Positions 7,854 to 16,371 of a stretch of DNA of 64,000 nucleotides are shown here, in pieces. The notes under the pieces were generated by a model that saw only the letters and a program-made list of their open reading frames with translations, did not search any database and was not told the DNA's origin. The stretch is from the NCBI GenBank assembly GCA_963704505.1, contig OY969912.1, positions 744,001 through 808,000 on the forward strand, given 5' to 3'. Position 1 is the first letter of the stretch; each line of letters opens with the position of its first letter. The translations under genes were made by a program, and so were the position numbers. The DNA comes from VRUE01 sp963704505. Lineage in GTDB: Bacteria > Actinomycetota > Thermoleophilia > Solirubrobacterales > 70-9.

Positions 7854-8267
7854 TCAGGAGGGGGCGGATGTTTCCTCGGACGCGCCGCCCGCACCGAGGC
7901 AAGCATCGCAAACTATGCCTGACGCAAACGCCATGAAGCCCCCGGAGTCAATGATGATGCTTGGACCTTGGTCGGGGTTTTCGGGATCTTGATCGCCAAA
8001 GGCAATCCACCCTCGCGCTTGACGTTTGCATTTGATGCATTCGCCTGACGCCTCAACCCGAAATCTCTCTACGGGGCTCGGAGACACCGGTCGAAGGTAT
8101 CGCAGATAGCCGAGAGTCCTTGCGCGGCCCACAAATCTCGTGAGCGGAAAAAGAGCGCGGCCAAGAAGCGGGCCGTCTTGGCGGCTACGGGCAAGCTCGA
8201 ACGCGAGGCATGCGGTTTCGATTTTCGGGCGGCTTATGGGGAGCGGGGGGGATACGCGGAGTGCCAT
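7854..8267 (-). CDS. Hypothetical protein with C-terminal CxxC pairs
   Basis: The frame is open from 8351 to 7854 (165 codons). A start at ATG 8267 (137 residues) is preferred because the sequence upstream contains a perfect 12-bp hairpin. The C-terminal half has GECIKCKR and VCDACLG, two CxxC pairs about 40 residues apart that could bind zinc, with a short hydrophobic stretch (SIIIDSGGFMAFASG) between them. No family is recognised. Overlapping open frames on the other strand are less protein-like. Existence as a gene is uncertain. Confidence 0.35.
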   Translation of the reverse strand: MALRVSPPLPISRPKIETACLAFELARSRQDGPLLGRALFPLTRFVGRARTLGYLRYLRPVSPSPVERFRVEASGECIKCKRQARGWIAFGDQDPENPDQGPSIIIDSGGFMAFASGIVCDACLGAGGASEETSAPS

Positions 8268-8303
8268 CACAAGCGCCGACTCTCCGACGGTGGCAGACGA
8301 CCT

Positions 8304-8331
8304 ACCCACACGATCTGGCGATCGTGTGGGT
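8304..8331. repeat. Perfect 12-bp palindrome with 4-base loop
   Basis: ACCCACACGATC at 8304-8315 and GATCGTGTGGGT at 8320-8331 are exact reverse complements, separated by TGGC. There is no T-run, so a rho-independent terminator is unlikely. It sits about 36 bp upstream of the proposed start of the small CxxC protein. It could be an operator for a dimeric regulator or a DNA hairpin site. Confidence 0.5.
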
Positions 8332-8509
8332 GAACTGTCACCGGATGGCATCGCGGCGAGCTCATCAGCGTGGGGGAGCTCCGCGAGCTCTTGGTCGTTC
8401 AGGCGCCGGCCTCGGCGGTCTAGGCCGAAGCGCCGAAACCCATAGAATCCAGACCGCTACCTGACCTCCCGACTAGGCGGGGGTCTCTGACTAGAGAAAG
8501 AGGTACCCG

Positions 8510-9076
8510 ATGATCAACATCGAGGAGTCCTATGCCCTGCTGGCGCCGTTCGCCGAAGGGCAGCGAGCCGACTCACTGGCTTCCGACGACGGCCGCTACT
8601 TGGTGCGCGCGCAAGCGCTCGTCGACGGGGCGAAAATGCAGTCGCTCGGGATCAGCGTCACGCACGAGGGAGGTGTCACGCGGCTGATTTTCGATTTCGT
8701 CGGTCGGTTGGTCGCGATGGCGATGTCCGATCTCGAGGATTCGGCGGAAGCCCTCGCCCGCGAGGAGCTACGCCGCAAGGGAATCGGGCTGATTCACCGC
8801 GAGCGGCTGCTCGCGGACCCCCTCAAGGGGCCGCGACGCACGAGCGTGCTTCGCGTGGGCGATGACATCAGCGTCAGGGTCAAGCGCCTCGACGCCGAGG
8901 ACGAGGCGTCCTGGCTGCAGATACGGGTGCAAATGGCAACCGCCGGGGCCGAGCATGTTCATGTCGTCCTCACGGGGACCGGCTCGATCGTTTGCGTGGT
9001 TTCGGGTCGGACCGACCAGGACGCCTGGACCCGGGTCCAGGGCGAGCTGAGCCGCCAGGGGTACTCGGTCAGCTAA
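8510..9076 (+). CDS. Hypothetical protein (188 aa)
   Basis: This is a soluble mixed alpha/beta protein with no recognised motif. It begins MINIEESYALLAPFAEGQRA and has a beta-rich middle with a helical segment (SDLEDSAEALAREELRRKG). A second beta-rich part follows (DDISVRVKRLDAEDEASWLQ), ending in a short acid-basic helix. GAAAGAGG seven bases before ATG is a convincing ribosome site. Codon use is typical of the GC-rich genome, which supports a real gene. A near-perfect GC hairpin follows the stop within 4 bases. It stands alone between oppositely oriented and unrelated genes, so context gives no function. Confidence 0.6.
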   Translation: MINIEESYALLAPFAEGQRADSLASDDGRYLVRAQALVDGAKMQSLGISVTHEGGVTRLIFDFVGRLVAMAMSDLEDSAEALAREELRRKGIGLIHRERLLADPLKGPRRTSVLRVGDDISVRVKRLDAEDEASWLQIRVQMATAGAEHVHVVLTGTGSIVCVVSGRTDQDAWTRVQGELSRQGYSVS

Positions 9077-9079
9077 GCC

Positions 9080-9119
9080 GGAGCCCCCCGGCGGGAAGGC
9101 GCCTTCCCGCCGGGGCTCC
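9080..9119 (+). terminator. GC-rich hairpin after the 188-aa gene
   Basis: GGAGCCCC-CC-GGCGGGAAGGC faces GCCTTCCCGCCGGGGCTCC with only a two-base bulge, giving a stem of about 18 bp with almost no loop. It begins 3 bases after a stop codon. No T-tract follows, as is common in high-GC actinobacteria. It may also stop transcription arriving from the right. Confidence 0.6.
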
Positions 9120-9196
9120 CCCGGTCATCCTCGCGATGGGGCGGTGCTGATACCGGTCGCTGCGTCTGTACGCTGGCCCGCGGTGACCGGAGCTTG

Positions 9197-9664
9197 ATGA
9201 CCGACTTCACGAACAAGAGTGACGCCCAGATGGTCGCCCTCTACGGTGAGGTGATGGGCGAGTTGCGCGATCGCGGCGTCGTGCGATCCGGGAACAACCC
9301 GATCGCCGACATGGCGGAGACGGTGGTGGCCGATCATTTCGGCGTCGAGCCAGAGCCACCGAATCAGAAGTCCTTCGACGTACGGACCAAGGACGGCAAG
9401 CGCATTCAGGTCAAGGCGCTGCGCAGGACGAAAGCGACGCGCAAAAACCTCTCGGCCATCCGAAGTCTTGATTTTGACTCCGTTGCCGTCGTCATCTTCG
9501 AGATCGACATGCGCCTCGTGGAGGTCGTCATGGTGCCCCGGAGTGCTGTCGAAGACCACATGGGCTGGTCGAACACGTGGCAAGCGCACCGGCTGACGGT
9601 GACCAAAAAGCTCTTGAGCGATCCTCGAGTCGAGCGGATACCGGCCGAGAAGCTTGTTCGATGA
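9197..9664 (+). CDS. PD-(D/E)XK-like nuclease-fold protein
   Basis: About 155 residues. NPIADMAETVVADHFGVE is followed by KSFDVRTKDGKRIQVKALR. An acidic residue in a helix, then SFDVR (Asp) and QVK, fit the core of the PD-(D/E)XK fold in its D-QxK form. Similar small proteins with an NPxxDxAE...D...YQIK pattern (DUF6998-like) accompany restriction or defence genes. An in-frame TTG at 9194 precedes the ATG at 9197; GGAG lies 5 bases upstream of the ATG. It could be a stand-alone restriction-type endonuclease or the DNA-binding partner of another protein. The next gene is a TIR protein 176 bp downstream. Confidence 0.6.
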   Translation: MTDFTNKSDAQMVALYGEVMGELRDRGVVRSGNNPIADMAETVVADHFGVEPEPPNQKSFDVRTKDGKRIQVKALRRTKATRKNLSAIRSLDFDSVAVVIFEIDMRLVEVVMVPRSAVEDHMGWSNTWQAHRLTVTKKLLSDPRVERIPAEKLVR

Positions 9665-9755
9665 GGGCCTAGACACACCGGGCGAACCGCCCTTCGATGA
9701 TTCACCCGATCGCAGTCGCTGGGCAACCTTTGTCGCTACGCGCTAACGAGAAAAT

Positions 9756-9783
9756 GGCGGGCCTTTGGAGTGTGTTGCCCGCC
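9756..9783 (+). repeat. Inverted repeat between nuclease-like and TIR genes
   Basis: GGCGGGC (9756-9762) and GCCCGCC (9777-9783) form a 7-bp stem with a 14-base loop, 92 bp after the nuclease-like gene and 58 bp before the TIR gene. It may be a weak terminator or part of the TIR leader. Otherwise the 176-bp gap shows nothing clear. Confidence 0.3.
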
Positions 9784-9840
9784 GTGGCGAGCGTGGAACA
9801 CCGACTATGGCGAGTTACCTCTGTCGCCTAGGATCCAGGC

Positions 9841-10947
9841 GTGGAGAGAGAGCGGATGGTCTTCATTTCTCACGCGTCTCAGGACAAGCCGTTCGCCCGC
9901 CGTCTGTCGGACGCCGTCGCAGATATGGGGCTTAACCCGTGGCTCGATGAGGCCGACATGGTGGCGGGGGATGACCTGCCCGCGTCGATAAGCGCGGCCC
10001 TCGCGGAAGCGGTAGCCGTCATCGTGGTCGTGTCTACCGCGTCGGATCAATCGAACTGGCTTAAGTACGAGCTCCGCCTTGCGACTCCGCGGATGATCCA
10101 GCAGGAACTTGTGATCGTCCCGGTCCGGATCGACGATGCCGAGTTGCCTCCCGAGATTCGTTCTCTGCTCTGGGCTGACTTTCGATCGGACTTCGACTCA
10201 GGCTTGCGGGATGTCACCGCAGCTCTGGCTCGTTTCTTGCCCGAAGCCACGGGGTCAAACCATCGGGCGGGGCTGGTCCCACGCCGCTCCTCCGATGATG
10301 AGATCTTCAACCTAGGGAACGACCGAGCCAGGATGTTGCGCGCTCTCTTGGGTCAGAGGGTCCCCGATACCGTGATGACGATCCGCGTGCTCGAGGCCAG
10401 AACCGGGATCACTGACGGAATAGCTCAGGCGCAGCTGCTTGACGTTCTGAGTCATGTCGCGCATCTGGTTGGACAGGAGGGGATGACCCCTGATCAGCAA
10501 ACGTCGCAGATTCGGAAGGCGGAAGAGCATCTTCGAATGGCCATGCTCGGCGCAGGTGAGAATCTCATCCTTCAGCGCACGGCGGAGCTCTCGGCACGTT
10601 TGGAGGAGTATTCGAGCAAGGCGGTGCCCCATCGCGATAGGGGAACGCTCGATGGCGTTCCCCGGCATTCCGAACTCGAGGAGCTTCGGGGGCGGATCCG
10701 ACAAGAGCTAGACACGGTGCGGGCCGCGAAGCTGTCGAATGACTGGGATCAAGTGCTGGCCGTTGCCGCCCGCTTTGACGAGATCGCGGCGCTCTGTGAA
10801 GACCTTGGCGCGAAGATCGAGCGGTGCAAGCATCCGTCGGGCGGAAACCCTCAGCGACAATTGAACCTTGACGATCAGTGCGGCGCTGCAAGATCTGAAT
10901 GTGGTTCTGTGAGGGCGAGGTCCGGTTGGACGCGTTTCTTCCGCTGA
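9841..10947 (+). CDS. TIR-domain protein
   Basis: This 368-residue protein starts at GTG. Residues 5-140 are a TIR domain: VFISHASQDKPFARRL (box 1), GLNPWLDEADM, AVIVVVSTASDQSNWLKYEL. The Glu in WLKYEL (E77) is at the position of the catalytic glutamate of NAD-cleaving TIRs, and the S..S.W context is kept, so NADase activity is likely. After a linker, residues 150-320 are mostly helical and lack a recognised sensor. The last 40 residues are basic and low-complexity. TIR proteins in bacteria commonly deplete NAD+ as abortive-infection effectors. It may act with neighbouring genes or alone. No cyclic-nucleotide synthase or Argonaute gene is visible in the window. Confidence 0.85.
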   Translation: MERERMVFISHASQDKPFARRLSDAVADMGLNPWLDEADMVAGDDLPASISAALAEAVAVIVVVSTASDQSNWLKYELRLATPRMIQQELVIVPVRIDDAELPPEIRSLLWADFRSDFDSGLRDVTAALARFLPEATGSNHRAGLVPRRSSDDEIFNLGNDRARMLRALLGQRVPDTVMTIRVLEARTGITDGIAQAQLLDVLSHVAHLVGQEGMTPDQQTSQIRKAEEHLRMAMLGAGENLILQRTAELSARLEEYSSKAVPHRDRGTLDGVPRHSELEELRGRIRQELDTVRAAKLSNDWDQVLAVAARFDEIAALCEDLGAKIERCKHPSGGNPQRQLNLDDQCGAARSECGSVRARSGWTRFFR

Positions 10948-11120
10948 CCTGGGGCAACCGCTACGCCCTGCTCATCTCCGCAAGTACGTTTACGACACAA
11001 GTGAGCGCGATGTTCCGTTAGCTCACTCAGAGTGTGTGTGCGAGGTCCTGCCAGATGACGAGACTCCGTCGGAATAGAAGCGGATAGGGTCGGTCTTCCA
11101 CGGATCGACGAGGAGGAGCG

Positions 11121-11579
11121 ATGGCAGCTGGTTCCCTGACTGAGGCACGATCAATTATCGAAACGGCGCTCAAGGACCTCGAGGGCGAGGCCAGAAGCCT
11201 TGAGCGCGCGCTCGCTGCCCTCGGTGACCGTCAGCCGCCGGCGTCGACGAGTCCGACAGAACGCAAACGACGACCGCGCAAACGCGCGAAACCCGGTCAG
11301 CGCAGAGCAGAATTCCTCGAGGTCCTCGGCGGTCAACCCGGGGTCACCGTCGCGCAGGCCGCGAAAAAGCTGGGGGTCAAGCCGCCAAACGCCCTGTACG
11401 CCCTTGCCAAGCAGTTGATCGCCGAAGGCAAGGTGATCAAGCGTGGCACCGGCTATGCCCTGAAGAATGACCCGGCCAAAGGGTCGAACCCGGGGAAATC
11501 GAAGCCTAGGCGCCGCCTGAAAGCCAAAAGGGCCCGCGCGTCCGGAGCGAAATCGCGCGCGTCGACCACCAAGAAATAG
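11121..11579 (+). CDS. Basic winged-helix, histone-like DNA-binding protein
   Basis: This 152-residue protein has an N-terminal helical, probably coiled-coil segment (IIETALKDLEGEARSLERAL). A basic hinge (ERKRRPRKRAKPGQRR) and a winged-helix-like domain follow (VTVAQAAKKLGVKPPNALYA, then KVIKRGTGYALK). The tail is long and Lys/Arg/Ala-rich. The plan resembles small nucleoid-associated proteins of actinobacteria (dimerisation helix plus DNA-binding domain). GAGGAGGAG seven bases before ATG makes the start firm. It could silence or organise the island, or regulate the PIN-like/STAND genes that follow on the same strand. A string of inverted repeats follows its stop codon. Confidence 0.7.
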   Translation: MAAGSLTEARSIIETALKDLEGEARSLERALAALGDRQPPASTSPTERKRRPRKRAKPGQRRAEFLEVLGGQPGVTVAQAAKKLGVKPPNALYALAKQLIAEGKVIKRGTGYALKNDPAKGSNPGKSKPRRRLKAKRARASGAKSRASTTKK

Positions 11580-11638
11580 GCGCATGGCGCCAAAGAGCTC
11601 AAGGTCTGCGAGTGAGGCGGGCGCGCGTCGCCAGAGTG

Positions 11639-11759
11639 CCTCGGGGGACCCTGGGCCGCTTCGCCTGTCCTCCAAAGAGCGGCGAGAGGACGAGCGAAGC
11701 AGGATTGAGGCGCTCCACGAAAAAAGCGCCTCGCGAGACCCCGGAGGTGAGGCTCCGGG
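11639..11759 (+). ncRNA. Candidate structured RNA or leader upstream of PIN-like/STAND genes
   Basis: Nested inverted repeats fill the stretch between the winged-helix gene and the PIN-like gene. CCTCGGGG (11639-11646) can pair with CCCCGGAGG (11739-11747). Inside it are GCCGCT/AGCGGC (11655-11660 with 11688-11693), GTCCTC/GAGGAC (11667-11672 with 11696-11701; these two stems interleave, so they are alternatives or a pseudoknot) and GAGGCGCT/AGCGCCTC (11707-11714 with 11725-11732). CCCGGAG/CTCCGGG (11740-11746 with 11753-11759) competes with the outer stem. One or more may be a terminator. The density of structure argues against the 72-codon N-terminal extension that is open here. Confidence 0.35.
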
Positions 11760-11799
11760 AACCCAAAGAGCTGTGGTGGAGGAGACCAGCGCGGAGGGG

Positions 11800-12441
11800 A
11801 TGCCTGAGTCCGATTTGCTGATGCTCGACCCGTCGTTCCTCTTCTCGGAGGAAGGTGTCGATTGGCTGCGGGACGGCCGTGGCAGAGATGAGGGGATCGT
11901 GGTGTCCTCGGCTTTCGTTCGCTGGCTCCACGCGGGTGACTCAGTTGACGATGTGATCGATCTCGTTGGCGCGGATGACCGCGAGAGGATTGACGAACAC
12001 CGTGCCGCGTTGTTTCAGCTGTTGCGGAGTTCGCCAACCTTCACTTCCGACGGCGTGAATTTGGAGAGGGGAGATGAGGAGGTGCTTCTCGCGCTCCGTG
12101 AGCCCGGTGGGCTTGTCGCGGAAGTGCTCGCTGATGAGTGGGCCTTTTTGCAGTCGCATTCTTGGGCCTTGTCGAAGATCCACTTTCCGCTCGACAGATT
12201 CCGCGACGCGGGAGCCGCAGTGCTCGAGTACGGGAGACGGCTACGCGAAGAGATGATCAGTGTCGTCGTGCCTCAGAAACAGGCACCGCCCGCAGTGACG
12301 ACTCGCTTGCTCGCCAAGGCTTCGGCGAAGTGGCTGATCGTCGGAGGCGCGGGGGCCGGCGGGGCGCTTTTGGGACCCGTGGGCGCCGGCGTCCTCGGCT
12401 CGGGCGTAGCGGTCCCCGTCGTCAGGGCCTTTGACCCTTGA
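11800..12441 (+). CDS. PIN-like protein with C-terminal hydrophobic segment
   Basis: About 213 residues from ATG 11800. The frame is open from 11584, but the extra 72 codons are low-complexity and coincide with strong hairpins. The N-terminus LLMLDPSFLFSEEGVDWL, the mid-protein helices and LADEWAFLQSHSWALSK recall a PIN-like fold (N-terminal Asp, late Asp/Glu before a strand). Catalytic residues cannot be assigned with confidence. The C-terminus is a Gly/Ala-rich hydrophobic segment (LIVGGAGAGGALLGPVGAGV) that could span or insert into a membrane. It is 72 bp upstream of the STAND NTPase gene on the same strand, and the pair may be effector and sensor. An RNA-cleaving or membrane-acting role is inference. 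Confidence 0.5.
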   Translation: MPESDLLMLDPSFLFSEEGVDWLRDGRGRDEGIVVSSAFVRWLHAGDSVDDVIDLVGADDRERIDEHRAALFQLLRSSPTFTSDGVNLERGDEEVLLALREPGGLVAEVLADEWAFLQSHSWALSKIHFPLDRFRDAGAAVLEYGRRLREEMISVVVPQKQAPPAVTTRLLAKASAKWLIVGGAGAGGALLGPVGAGVLGSGVAVPVVRAFDP

Positions 12442-12513
12442 CGCATCACTAAAGGCTAGAAACGGCGACTAACGGTCTTCAGTTTGAGGACGGCCACCGG
12501 ATACGCTCAGTGC

Positions 12514-15507
12514 GTGCCGGAGCCGATTCTCACGGGATGGGCGTCAAAGCTGGGGAGTGAGCTGGCAACCGTCGCTGGCCGTCGTGGTTGGGAGTTCTGG
12601 CGGCAAGGTCAAGAGGGGCATCGGCTCCTGCGTGAGATTGCGGCGCGAGTACGGCGGGATGCCTCAATCCCGAGCGCTTTGCGAGATTCGCTGGCCAACC
12701 TCTTGCCCAGTTACGCAGGTGTTGACCCGGCTGTGCAGGGTGCGCTCATCTTGCTGCTGGAGGGGGATCGGATCGAGAAGGCCCGCGAGTCTCTCGGGCG
12801 TGAGGTTGCGAGGGCGATGAGCGGAGCCGTCACCTGGCCGCCGGACTTTCGTAGCTCGCAGTTCGGCGAGATCGTCGCGGGCCACGTGGTCGACGCTGTC
12901 AACGTGATCAAGGCGTCTGACCGCAGCGCGGCTCACGTGGACGCGAAGCACACGCGCGAGTTGGTCCAAGGCATTTCTGACGCCTTGAATGCGGGCGAGG
13001 AGAGCGCACTGAATCTCTTCCCATTTGAGCCTGTGGTCGCCCCGACCGAGCCGCTCCCTGAGCCGAGCATTGTCTCGGATGTCGAAGATGGCCTAACCCG
13101 AGAAGGATGCGCGGTTGTGATCGGATCGAGCGGGTCTGGAAAGACCACCTTGGCGGAACTTCAGTCCTCGCGCTTTGAGCGCACCTACGTCGTCGACCTT
13201 GCCGATCTCCCCGACGCGACTGGTGTATCTGATTTGGAGCAGCCGTTACGTCGCGTTACCTCCCCGCGCACACTGCTCGTTATCGATAATGCCCACGCGG
13301 CCCTGGGGCTCGCCCGTGGAGCGCTGGCGGCGTGGAGGGCGCAGGAAGACCGAGGCGCCCTTCTGATTTTGTCTCGGCCTGACATCGCCGGGGGGTCGCC
13401 ACTCGCGAGGGTCGCGCCCGCTCCGTTCGTCCTCGAACCCGATGCTGCCGCATTCGCGAGCGTGGCCAACCGCGTTGTTGAGAACAGGTCAGGTCGACGG
13501 TTGGCATCGAGCTTCGCCGGTGCCAGGGCGTCGGCATGGCGAGAGAGCTTCGCCCAAAACCTGGTGTTATTTGAGGCGGCTTTGCGCGGAGCGTTACAGC
13601 AGGCGCTTCCTGATCAGCGAGGCCATCTCGAGGTCGGTGCCGAACAGGCCCTCTTCTTCGCCCGGGACCACATGGACGCCCTGGCCGATCATGAACGTGA
13701 TCCCACTCTCGAATTGGCATTGCTTGGCGAGCTTGAGATCACGGCTCCTCTTTACTTGTTTGACGAGCGACAGTTGCGCGCGTCAATAGCCGAGGGAATC
13801 GTTTTCGAACGTGACCGAGATTGGAGGTTCGTGCATCCTGGGTATGCGCGGCTTCTTCTTAAAGCTGAGCCGTCTTCCGAAACGAAGCAGGCGATCCTGG
13901 CGCGTCTGATTGAACGGGCTCCAGAGCTCGCCCGCGAAGTGGCGGGTCGATACCTATTAGACGGCAATCCTGAATTGGCTAAGCAAGTCTGCGCGCTCGG
14001 GTTTAGCGGTGAGACACAGATCGACCGGCAGGTGTCTTTCGGTTTGCAGAACCTGGAGTCATCAATCGATCTGGCCCGTCGCCTTCGAGCGGTATCGATT
14101 CCCGTGCTTCGCTCGCGGTTTCAAACCCTTGGTCTCGATTCGGTTTCAGCAGCCTGTGCGAGCGCCGTGCCGCGAATTGTTCTTAGGGTCGCGGCCAAGG
14201 TAGAACAGGGCGGGTCCTACTTCGACATTCCGATTCTGCGGCGAGCCCTATTCGAAAGCGGGGGGACCGTCTCGCCCATATCCGACGCGGTGCGACGTGC
14301 GGTAGAGCGCGGTGAACTCGGACTACTCGCTAACTATGTGAGTCGCAAGAACGAGCCCGAGATCTCGCTGCAGGTACTGCATGGCCTCTCGTGGATCGAC
14401 AGCGCTGGCTTGGCCAGGGGAATCCGAGAGGCGGGTCCCAATCAAACGCTGCAACTAACCCAGGCCATCAGGCGCCTGGCGAGCAGAATTGGCCGGGAGA
14501 AGACAGTTCCGGCAAATGCCGTGGTCAGTTCGATGGCCAACCGCGACGTGGCGGACGTGCTGCGCGAGTGGGCATCTTCGGACGCGGCCGTGGGAGCGAA
14601 GCTGCTGCAAAAGCTGCCACTCGATGTGGCTCGCCTATTGCTGAAGAGTCTTAACGAGCGCGAGCTCGGTGACATCGCCAGCCGTCTTTCCGGCTCACGA
14701 GAAAGGAAACACCTCGATCGATTGGTCGAATCCGTTGCCGAACTGGCGCCTGAGCGACTCGCGACTATCGCGCGCGCGGCTGGCCCAGACTGGAACCGCA
14801 ATGTTCCCAAGCAATTCAACCGGAGGCGCACACCGACCCCGTTCTCCTGGGCTCCCAAGGCCATAGAAACGCCTACCGAAGAGTGGCTAGCGTCGGACCT
14901 TGGGACCATCTCCGGGGCTTTGGTCCATTCAGACGCTGTGGCCGTTCAAGACAAGCTCTTTCTTCTCGAATCGGTGATCGGCTCACATCAATTTGATCGC
15001 AAGCTTCGCGCTACTTCGCCCCGCCGTCGCACTCACTATTTGCTGCATATTTGGGCCTCGGAGCCGACCGAGGTGCTCGCTTGGATTGGCGAACGCGAGA
15101 TTCTCTCCGCCCTTCCTTCGTCGGACGAGGCTGCGGATTCGACCACTCTCGGCCTTCTCGGTATCGCCGCGCTTTTTGGCGGGGCGATACCGCCCTACCA
15201 GGTGGAGGAGGACACGCTTGACGAAGAAATTCGGCGGGCTACCCCGGGGGGATTTCGAGGCATGGCATCTGCCCTGCTTGTCGTGTCGGGACTCATGACC
15301 ACAACTGACGATGAGCTCTTGGACCGCAATAGCGCCCTCTGGGTCGATGCGTCGCGACACGGTGTGAACGTCTTTCGGCGCGCTGATCGGCATCGAGGTT
15401 TGTGTGAGCTCCTCGAGCAATGGCATTCGACGGGGGTCCCTCCGAGAGAGGAACGGCTGTCGGAGATCACGGCTGTTGGCGAAATTCGCGTGTCGCAAAC
15501 AGGTTGA
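12514..15507 (+). CDS. STAND-type NTPase, predicted defence sensor
   Basis: About 997 residues. An N-terminal helical region (about 1-170) is followed by a P-loop module: Walker A VVIGSSGSGKTTLAEL, Walker B RTLLVIDNAHA about 50 residues later, and a sensor strand GALLILSRPD. A winged-helix-like region and a long helical-repeat C-terminus (about residues 450-990) follow. This three-part plan is that of STAND ATPases such as the Avs anti-phage proteins, where the C-terminus recognises a target and the N-terminus is the effector or adaptor. No nuclease or TIR motif is visible in the N-terminus, so the effector may be the adjacent PIN-like protein. GTG 12514 is chosen; TTG 12484 is also in frame. 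I do not recognise a named family. Confidence 0.75.
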   Translation: MPEPILTGWASKLGSELATVAGRRGWEFWRQGQEGHRLLREIAARVRRDASIPSALRDSLANLLPSYAGVDPAVQGALILLLEGDRIEKARESLGREVARAMSGAVTWPPDFRSSQFGEIVAGHVVDAVNVIKASDRSAAHVDAKHTRELVQGISDALNAGEESALNLFPFEPVVAPTEPLPEPSIVSDVEDGLTREGCAVVIGSSGSGKTTLAELQSSRFERTYVVDLADLPDATGVSDLEQPLRRVTSPRTLLVIDNAHAALGLARGALAAWRAQEDRGALLILSRPDIAGGSPLARVAPAPFVLEPDAAAFASVANRVVENRSGRRLASSFAGARASAWRESFAQNLVLFEAALRGALQQALPDQRGHLEVGAEQALFFARDHMDALADHERDPTLELALLGELEITAPLYLFDERQLRASIAEGIVFERDRDWRFVHPGYARLLLKAEPSSETKQAILARLIERAPELAREVAGRYLLDGNPELAKQVCALGFSGETQIDRQVSFGLQNLESSIDLARRLRAVSIPVLRSRFQTLGLDSVSAACASAVPRIVLRVAAKVEQGGSYFDIPILRRALFESGGTVSPISDAVRRAVERGELGLLANYVSRKNEPEISLQVLHGLSWIDSAGLARGIREAGPNQTLQLTQAIRRLASRIGREKTVPANAVVSSMANRDVADVLREWASSDAAVGAKLLQKLPLDVARLLLKSLNERELGDIASRLSGSRERKHLDRLVESVAELAPERLATIARAAGPDWNRNVPKQFNRRRTPTPFSWAPKAIETPTEEWLASDLGTISGALVHSDAVAVQDKLFLLESVIGSHQFDRKLRATSPRRRTHYLLHIWASEPTEVLAWIGEREILSALPSSDEAADSTTLGLLGIAALFGGAIPPYQVEEDTLDEEIRRATPGGFRGMASALLVVSGLMTTTDDELLDRNSALWVDASRHGVNVFRRADRHRGLCELLEQWHSTGVPPREERLSEITAVGEIRVSQTG

Positions 15508-15624
15508 CGGACGGACAGAGCCAGGACTGCCCGGCGAGTTAGGGAAATCCCGCGGTCGCCCCAAGCTCACTCGCGGGACTTTCTGGCGGGCGGAAATACG
15601 ATTGGTGAGCGAGGGCCGCCCTCC

Positions 15625-16371
15625 CTACAGCAATTTGACCAGTGCGCTTGGCCTGAGATCTCGAAGAGAGGTCTCAGGTGGCCAGTAGGCAGGACGGACT
15701 GACGCTGGCCATATCTGGACGGTGATCCGAGGGTCGACGGCGGAGCCGACAGTCAATCTCTCGGGGCCAGGGGAGAGTCGGCCGGCGCAGAGCGCTAGCA
15801 GCCTGCCGAGCGCGAGGGGAGAGAAGAAGCCCGAGACATTGAGGTTGTTCGCGCCGGCCAGGTTGATCTCCGCGGAGGTCTCGTGCATGGCGTTGTTGCC
15901 TGCCGGGGAGGCAAGCCAGACACGCGCGTCGGTCGGAGGTCGCCCACTCTCATACAGCTCCCGAAATCGGTGCTCGGGGATAACCCGAGCCGATTTCGGT
16001 CGCAGCATCTGGAAAAGCAAAACCGTCTTGTAGCTCCATGTCGCGACGACGCGCTGCTCCGGACCGGTCAGGCAGGCCGGCTCTCCAAGCAGCAGTGGTC
16101 TGAGGATCGGCGACGCTTCTGTCTCTAGCTGGCTCAACCAGCCGTTGTTGCAGTGAAGGCAGACCGCGTTGGTTTTCAGGTCGGGCTCATCGGTGTCCCA
16201 TTCGCGGGGCGGCTTTCCCGCGTCGAGGCCAAGGGTGAAGCGCTGGGTCATGCGCTTTCCGCCAGGCCTTGACCTCATCGGTGGGAGGCTCGAGAGGATC
16301 GGACCCGTCCACCTCGGAACCACATGCTCCGAGCTGGCCGGACCGTCGCCATCGCAAAAAACGCACCTCAT
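15625..16371 (-). CDS. HNH-type endonuclease
   Basis: This 248-residue protein begins MRCVFCDGDGPASSEHVVPRW: a CxxC, then the EHVVP that supplies the metal-binding His of the HNH motif. The second zinc pair and the N are in VCLHCNNGWLSQLE (71-84). The rest is mixed alpha/beta with no further motif. HNH proteins of this pattern are predicted DNA nucleases, often in restriction or defence loci. It faces the STAND gene tail to tail (118 bp apart) and is divergent from the kinase gene. The 267-bp divergent gap to the kinase shows no clear promoter. Confidence 0.75.
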   Translation of the reverse strand: MRCVFCDGDGPASSEHVVPRWTGPILSSLPPMRSRPGGKRMTQRFTLGLDAGKPPREWDTDEPDLKTNAVCLHCNNGWLSQLETEASPILRPLLLGEPACLTGPEQRVVATWSYKTVLLFQMLRPKSARVIPEHRFRELYESGRPPTDARVWLASPAGNNAMHETSAEINLAGANNLNVSGFFSPLALGRLLALCAGRLSPGPERLTVGSAVDPRITVQIWPASVRPAYWPPETSLRDLRPSALVKLL

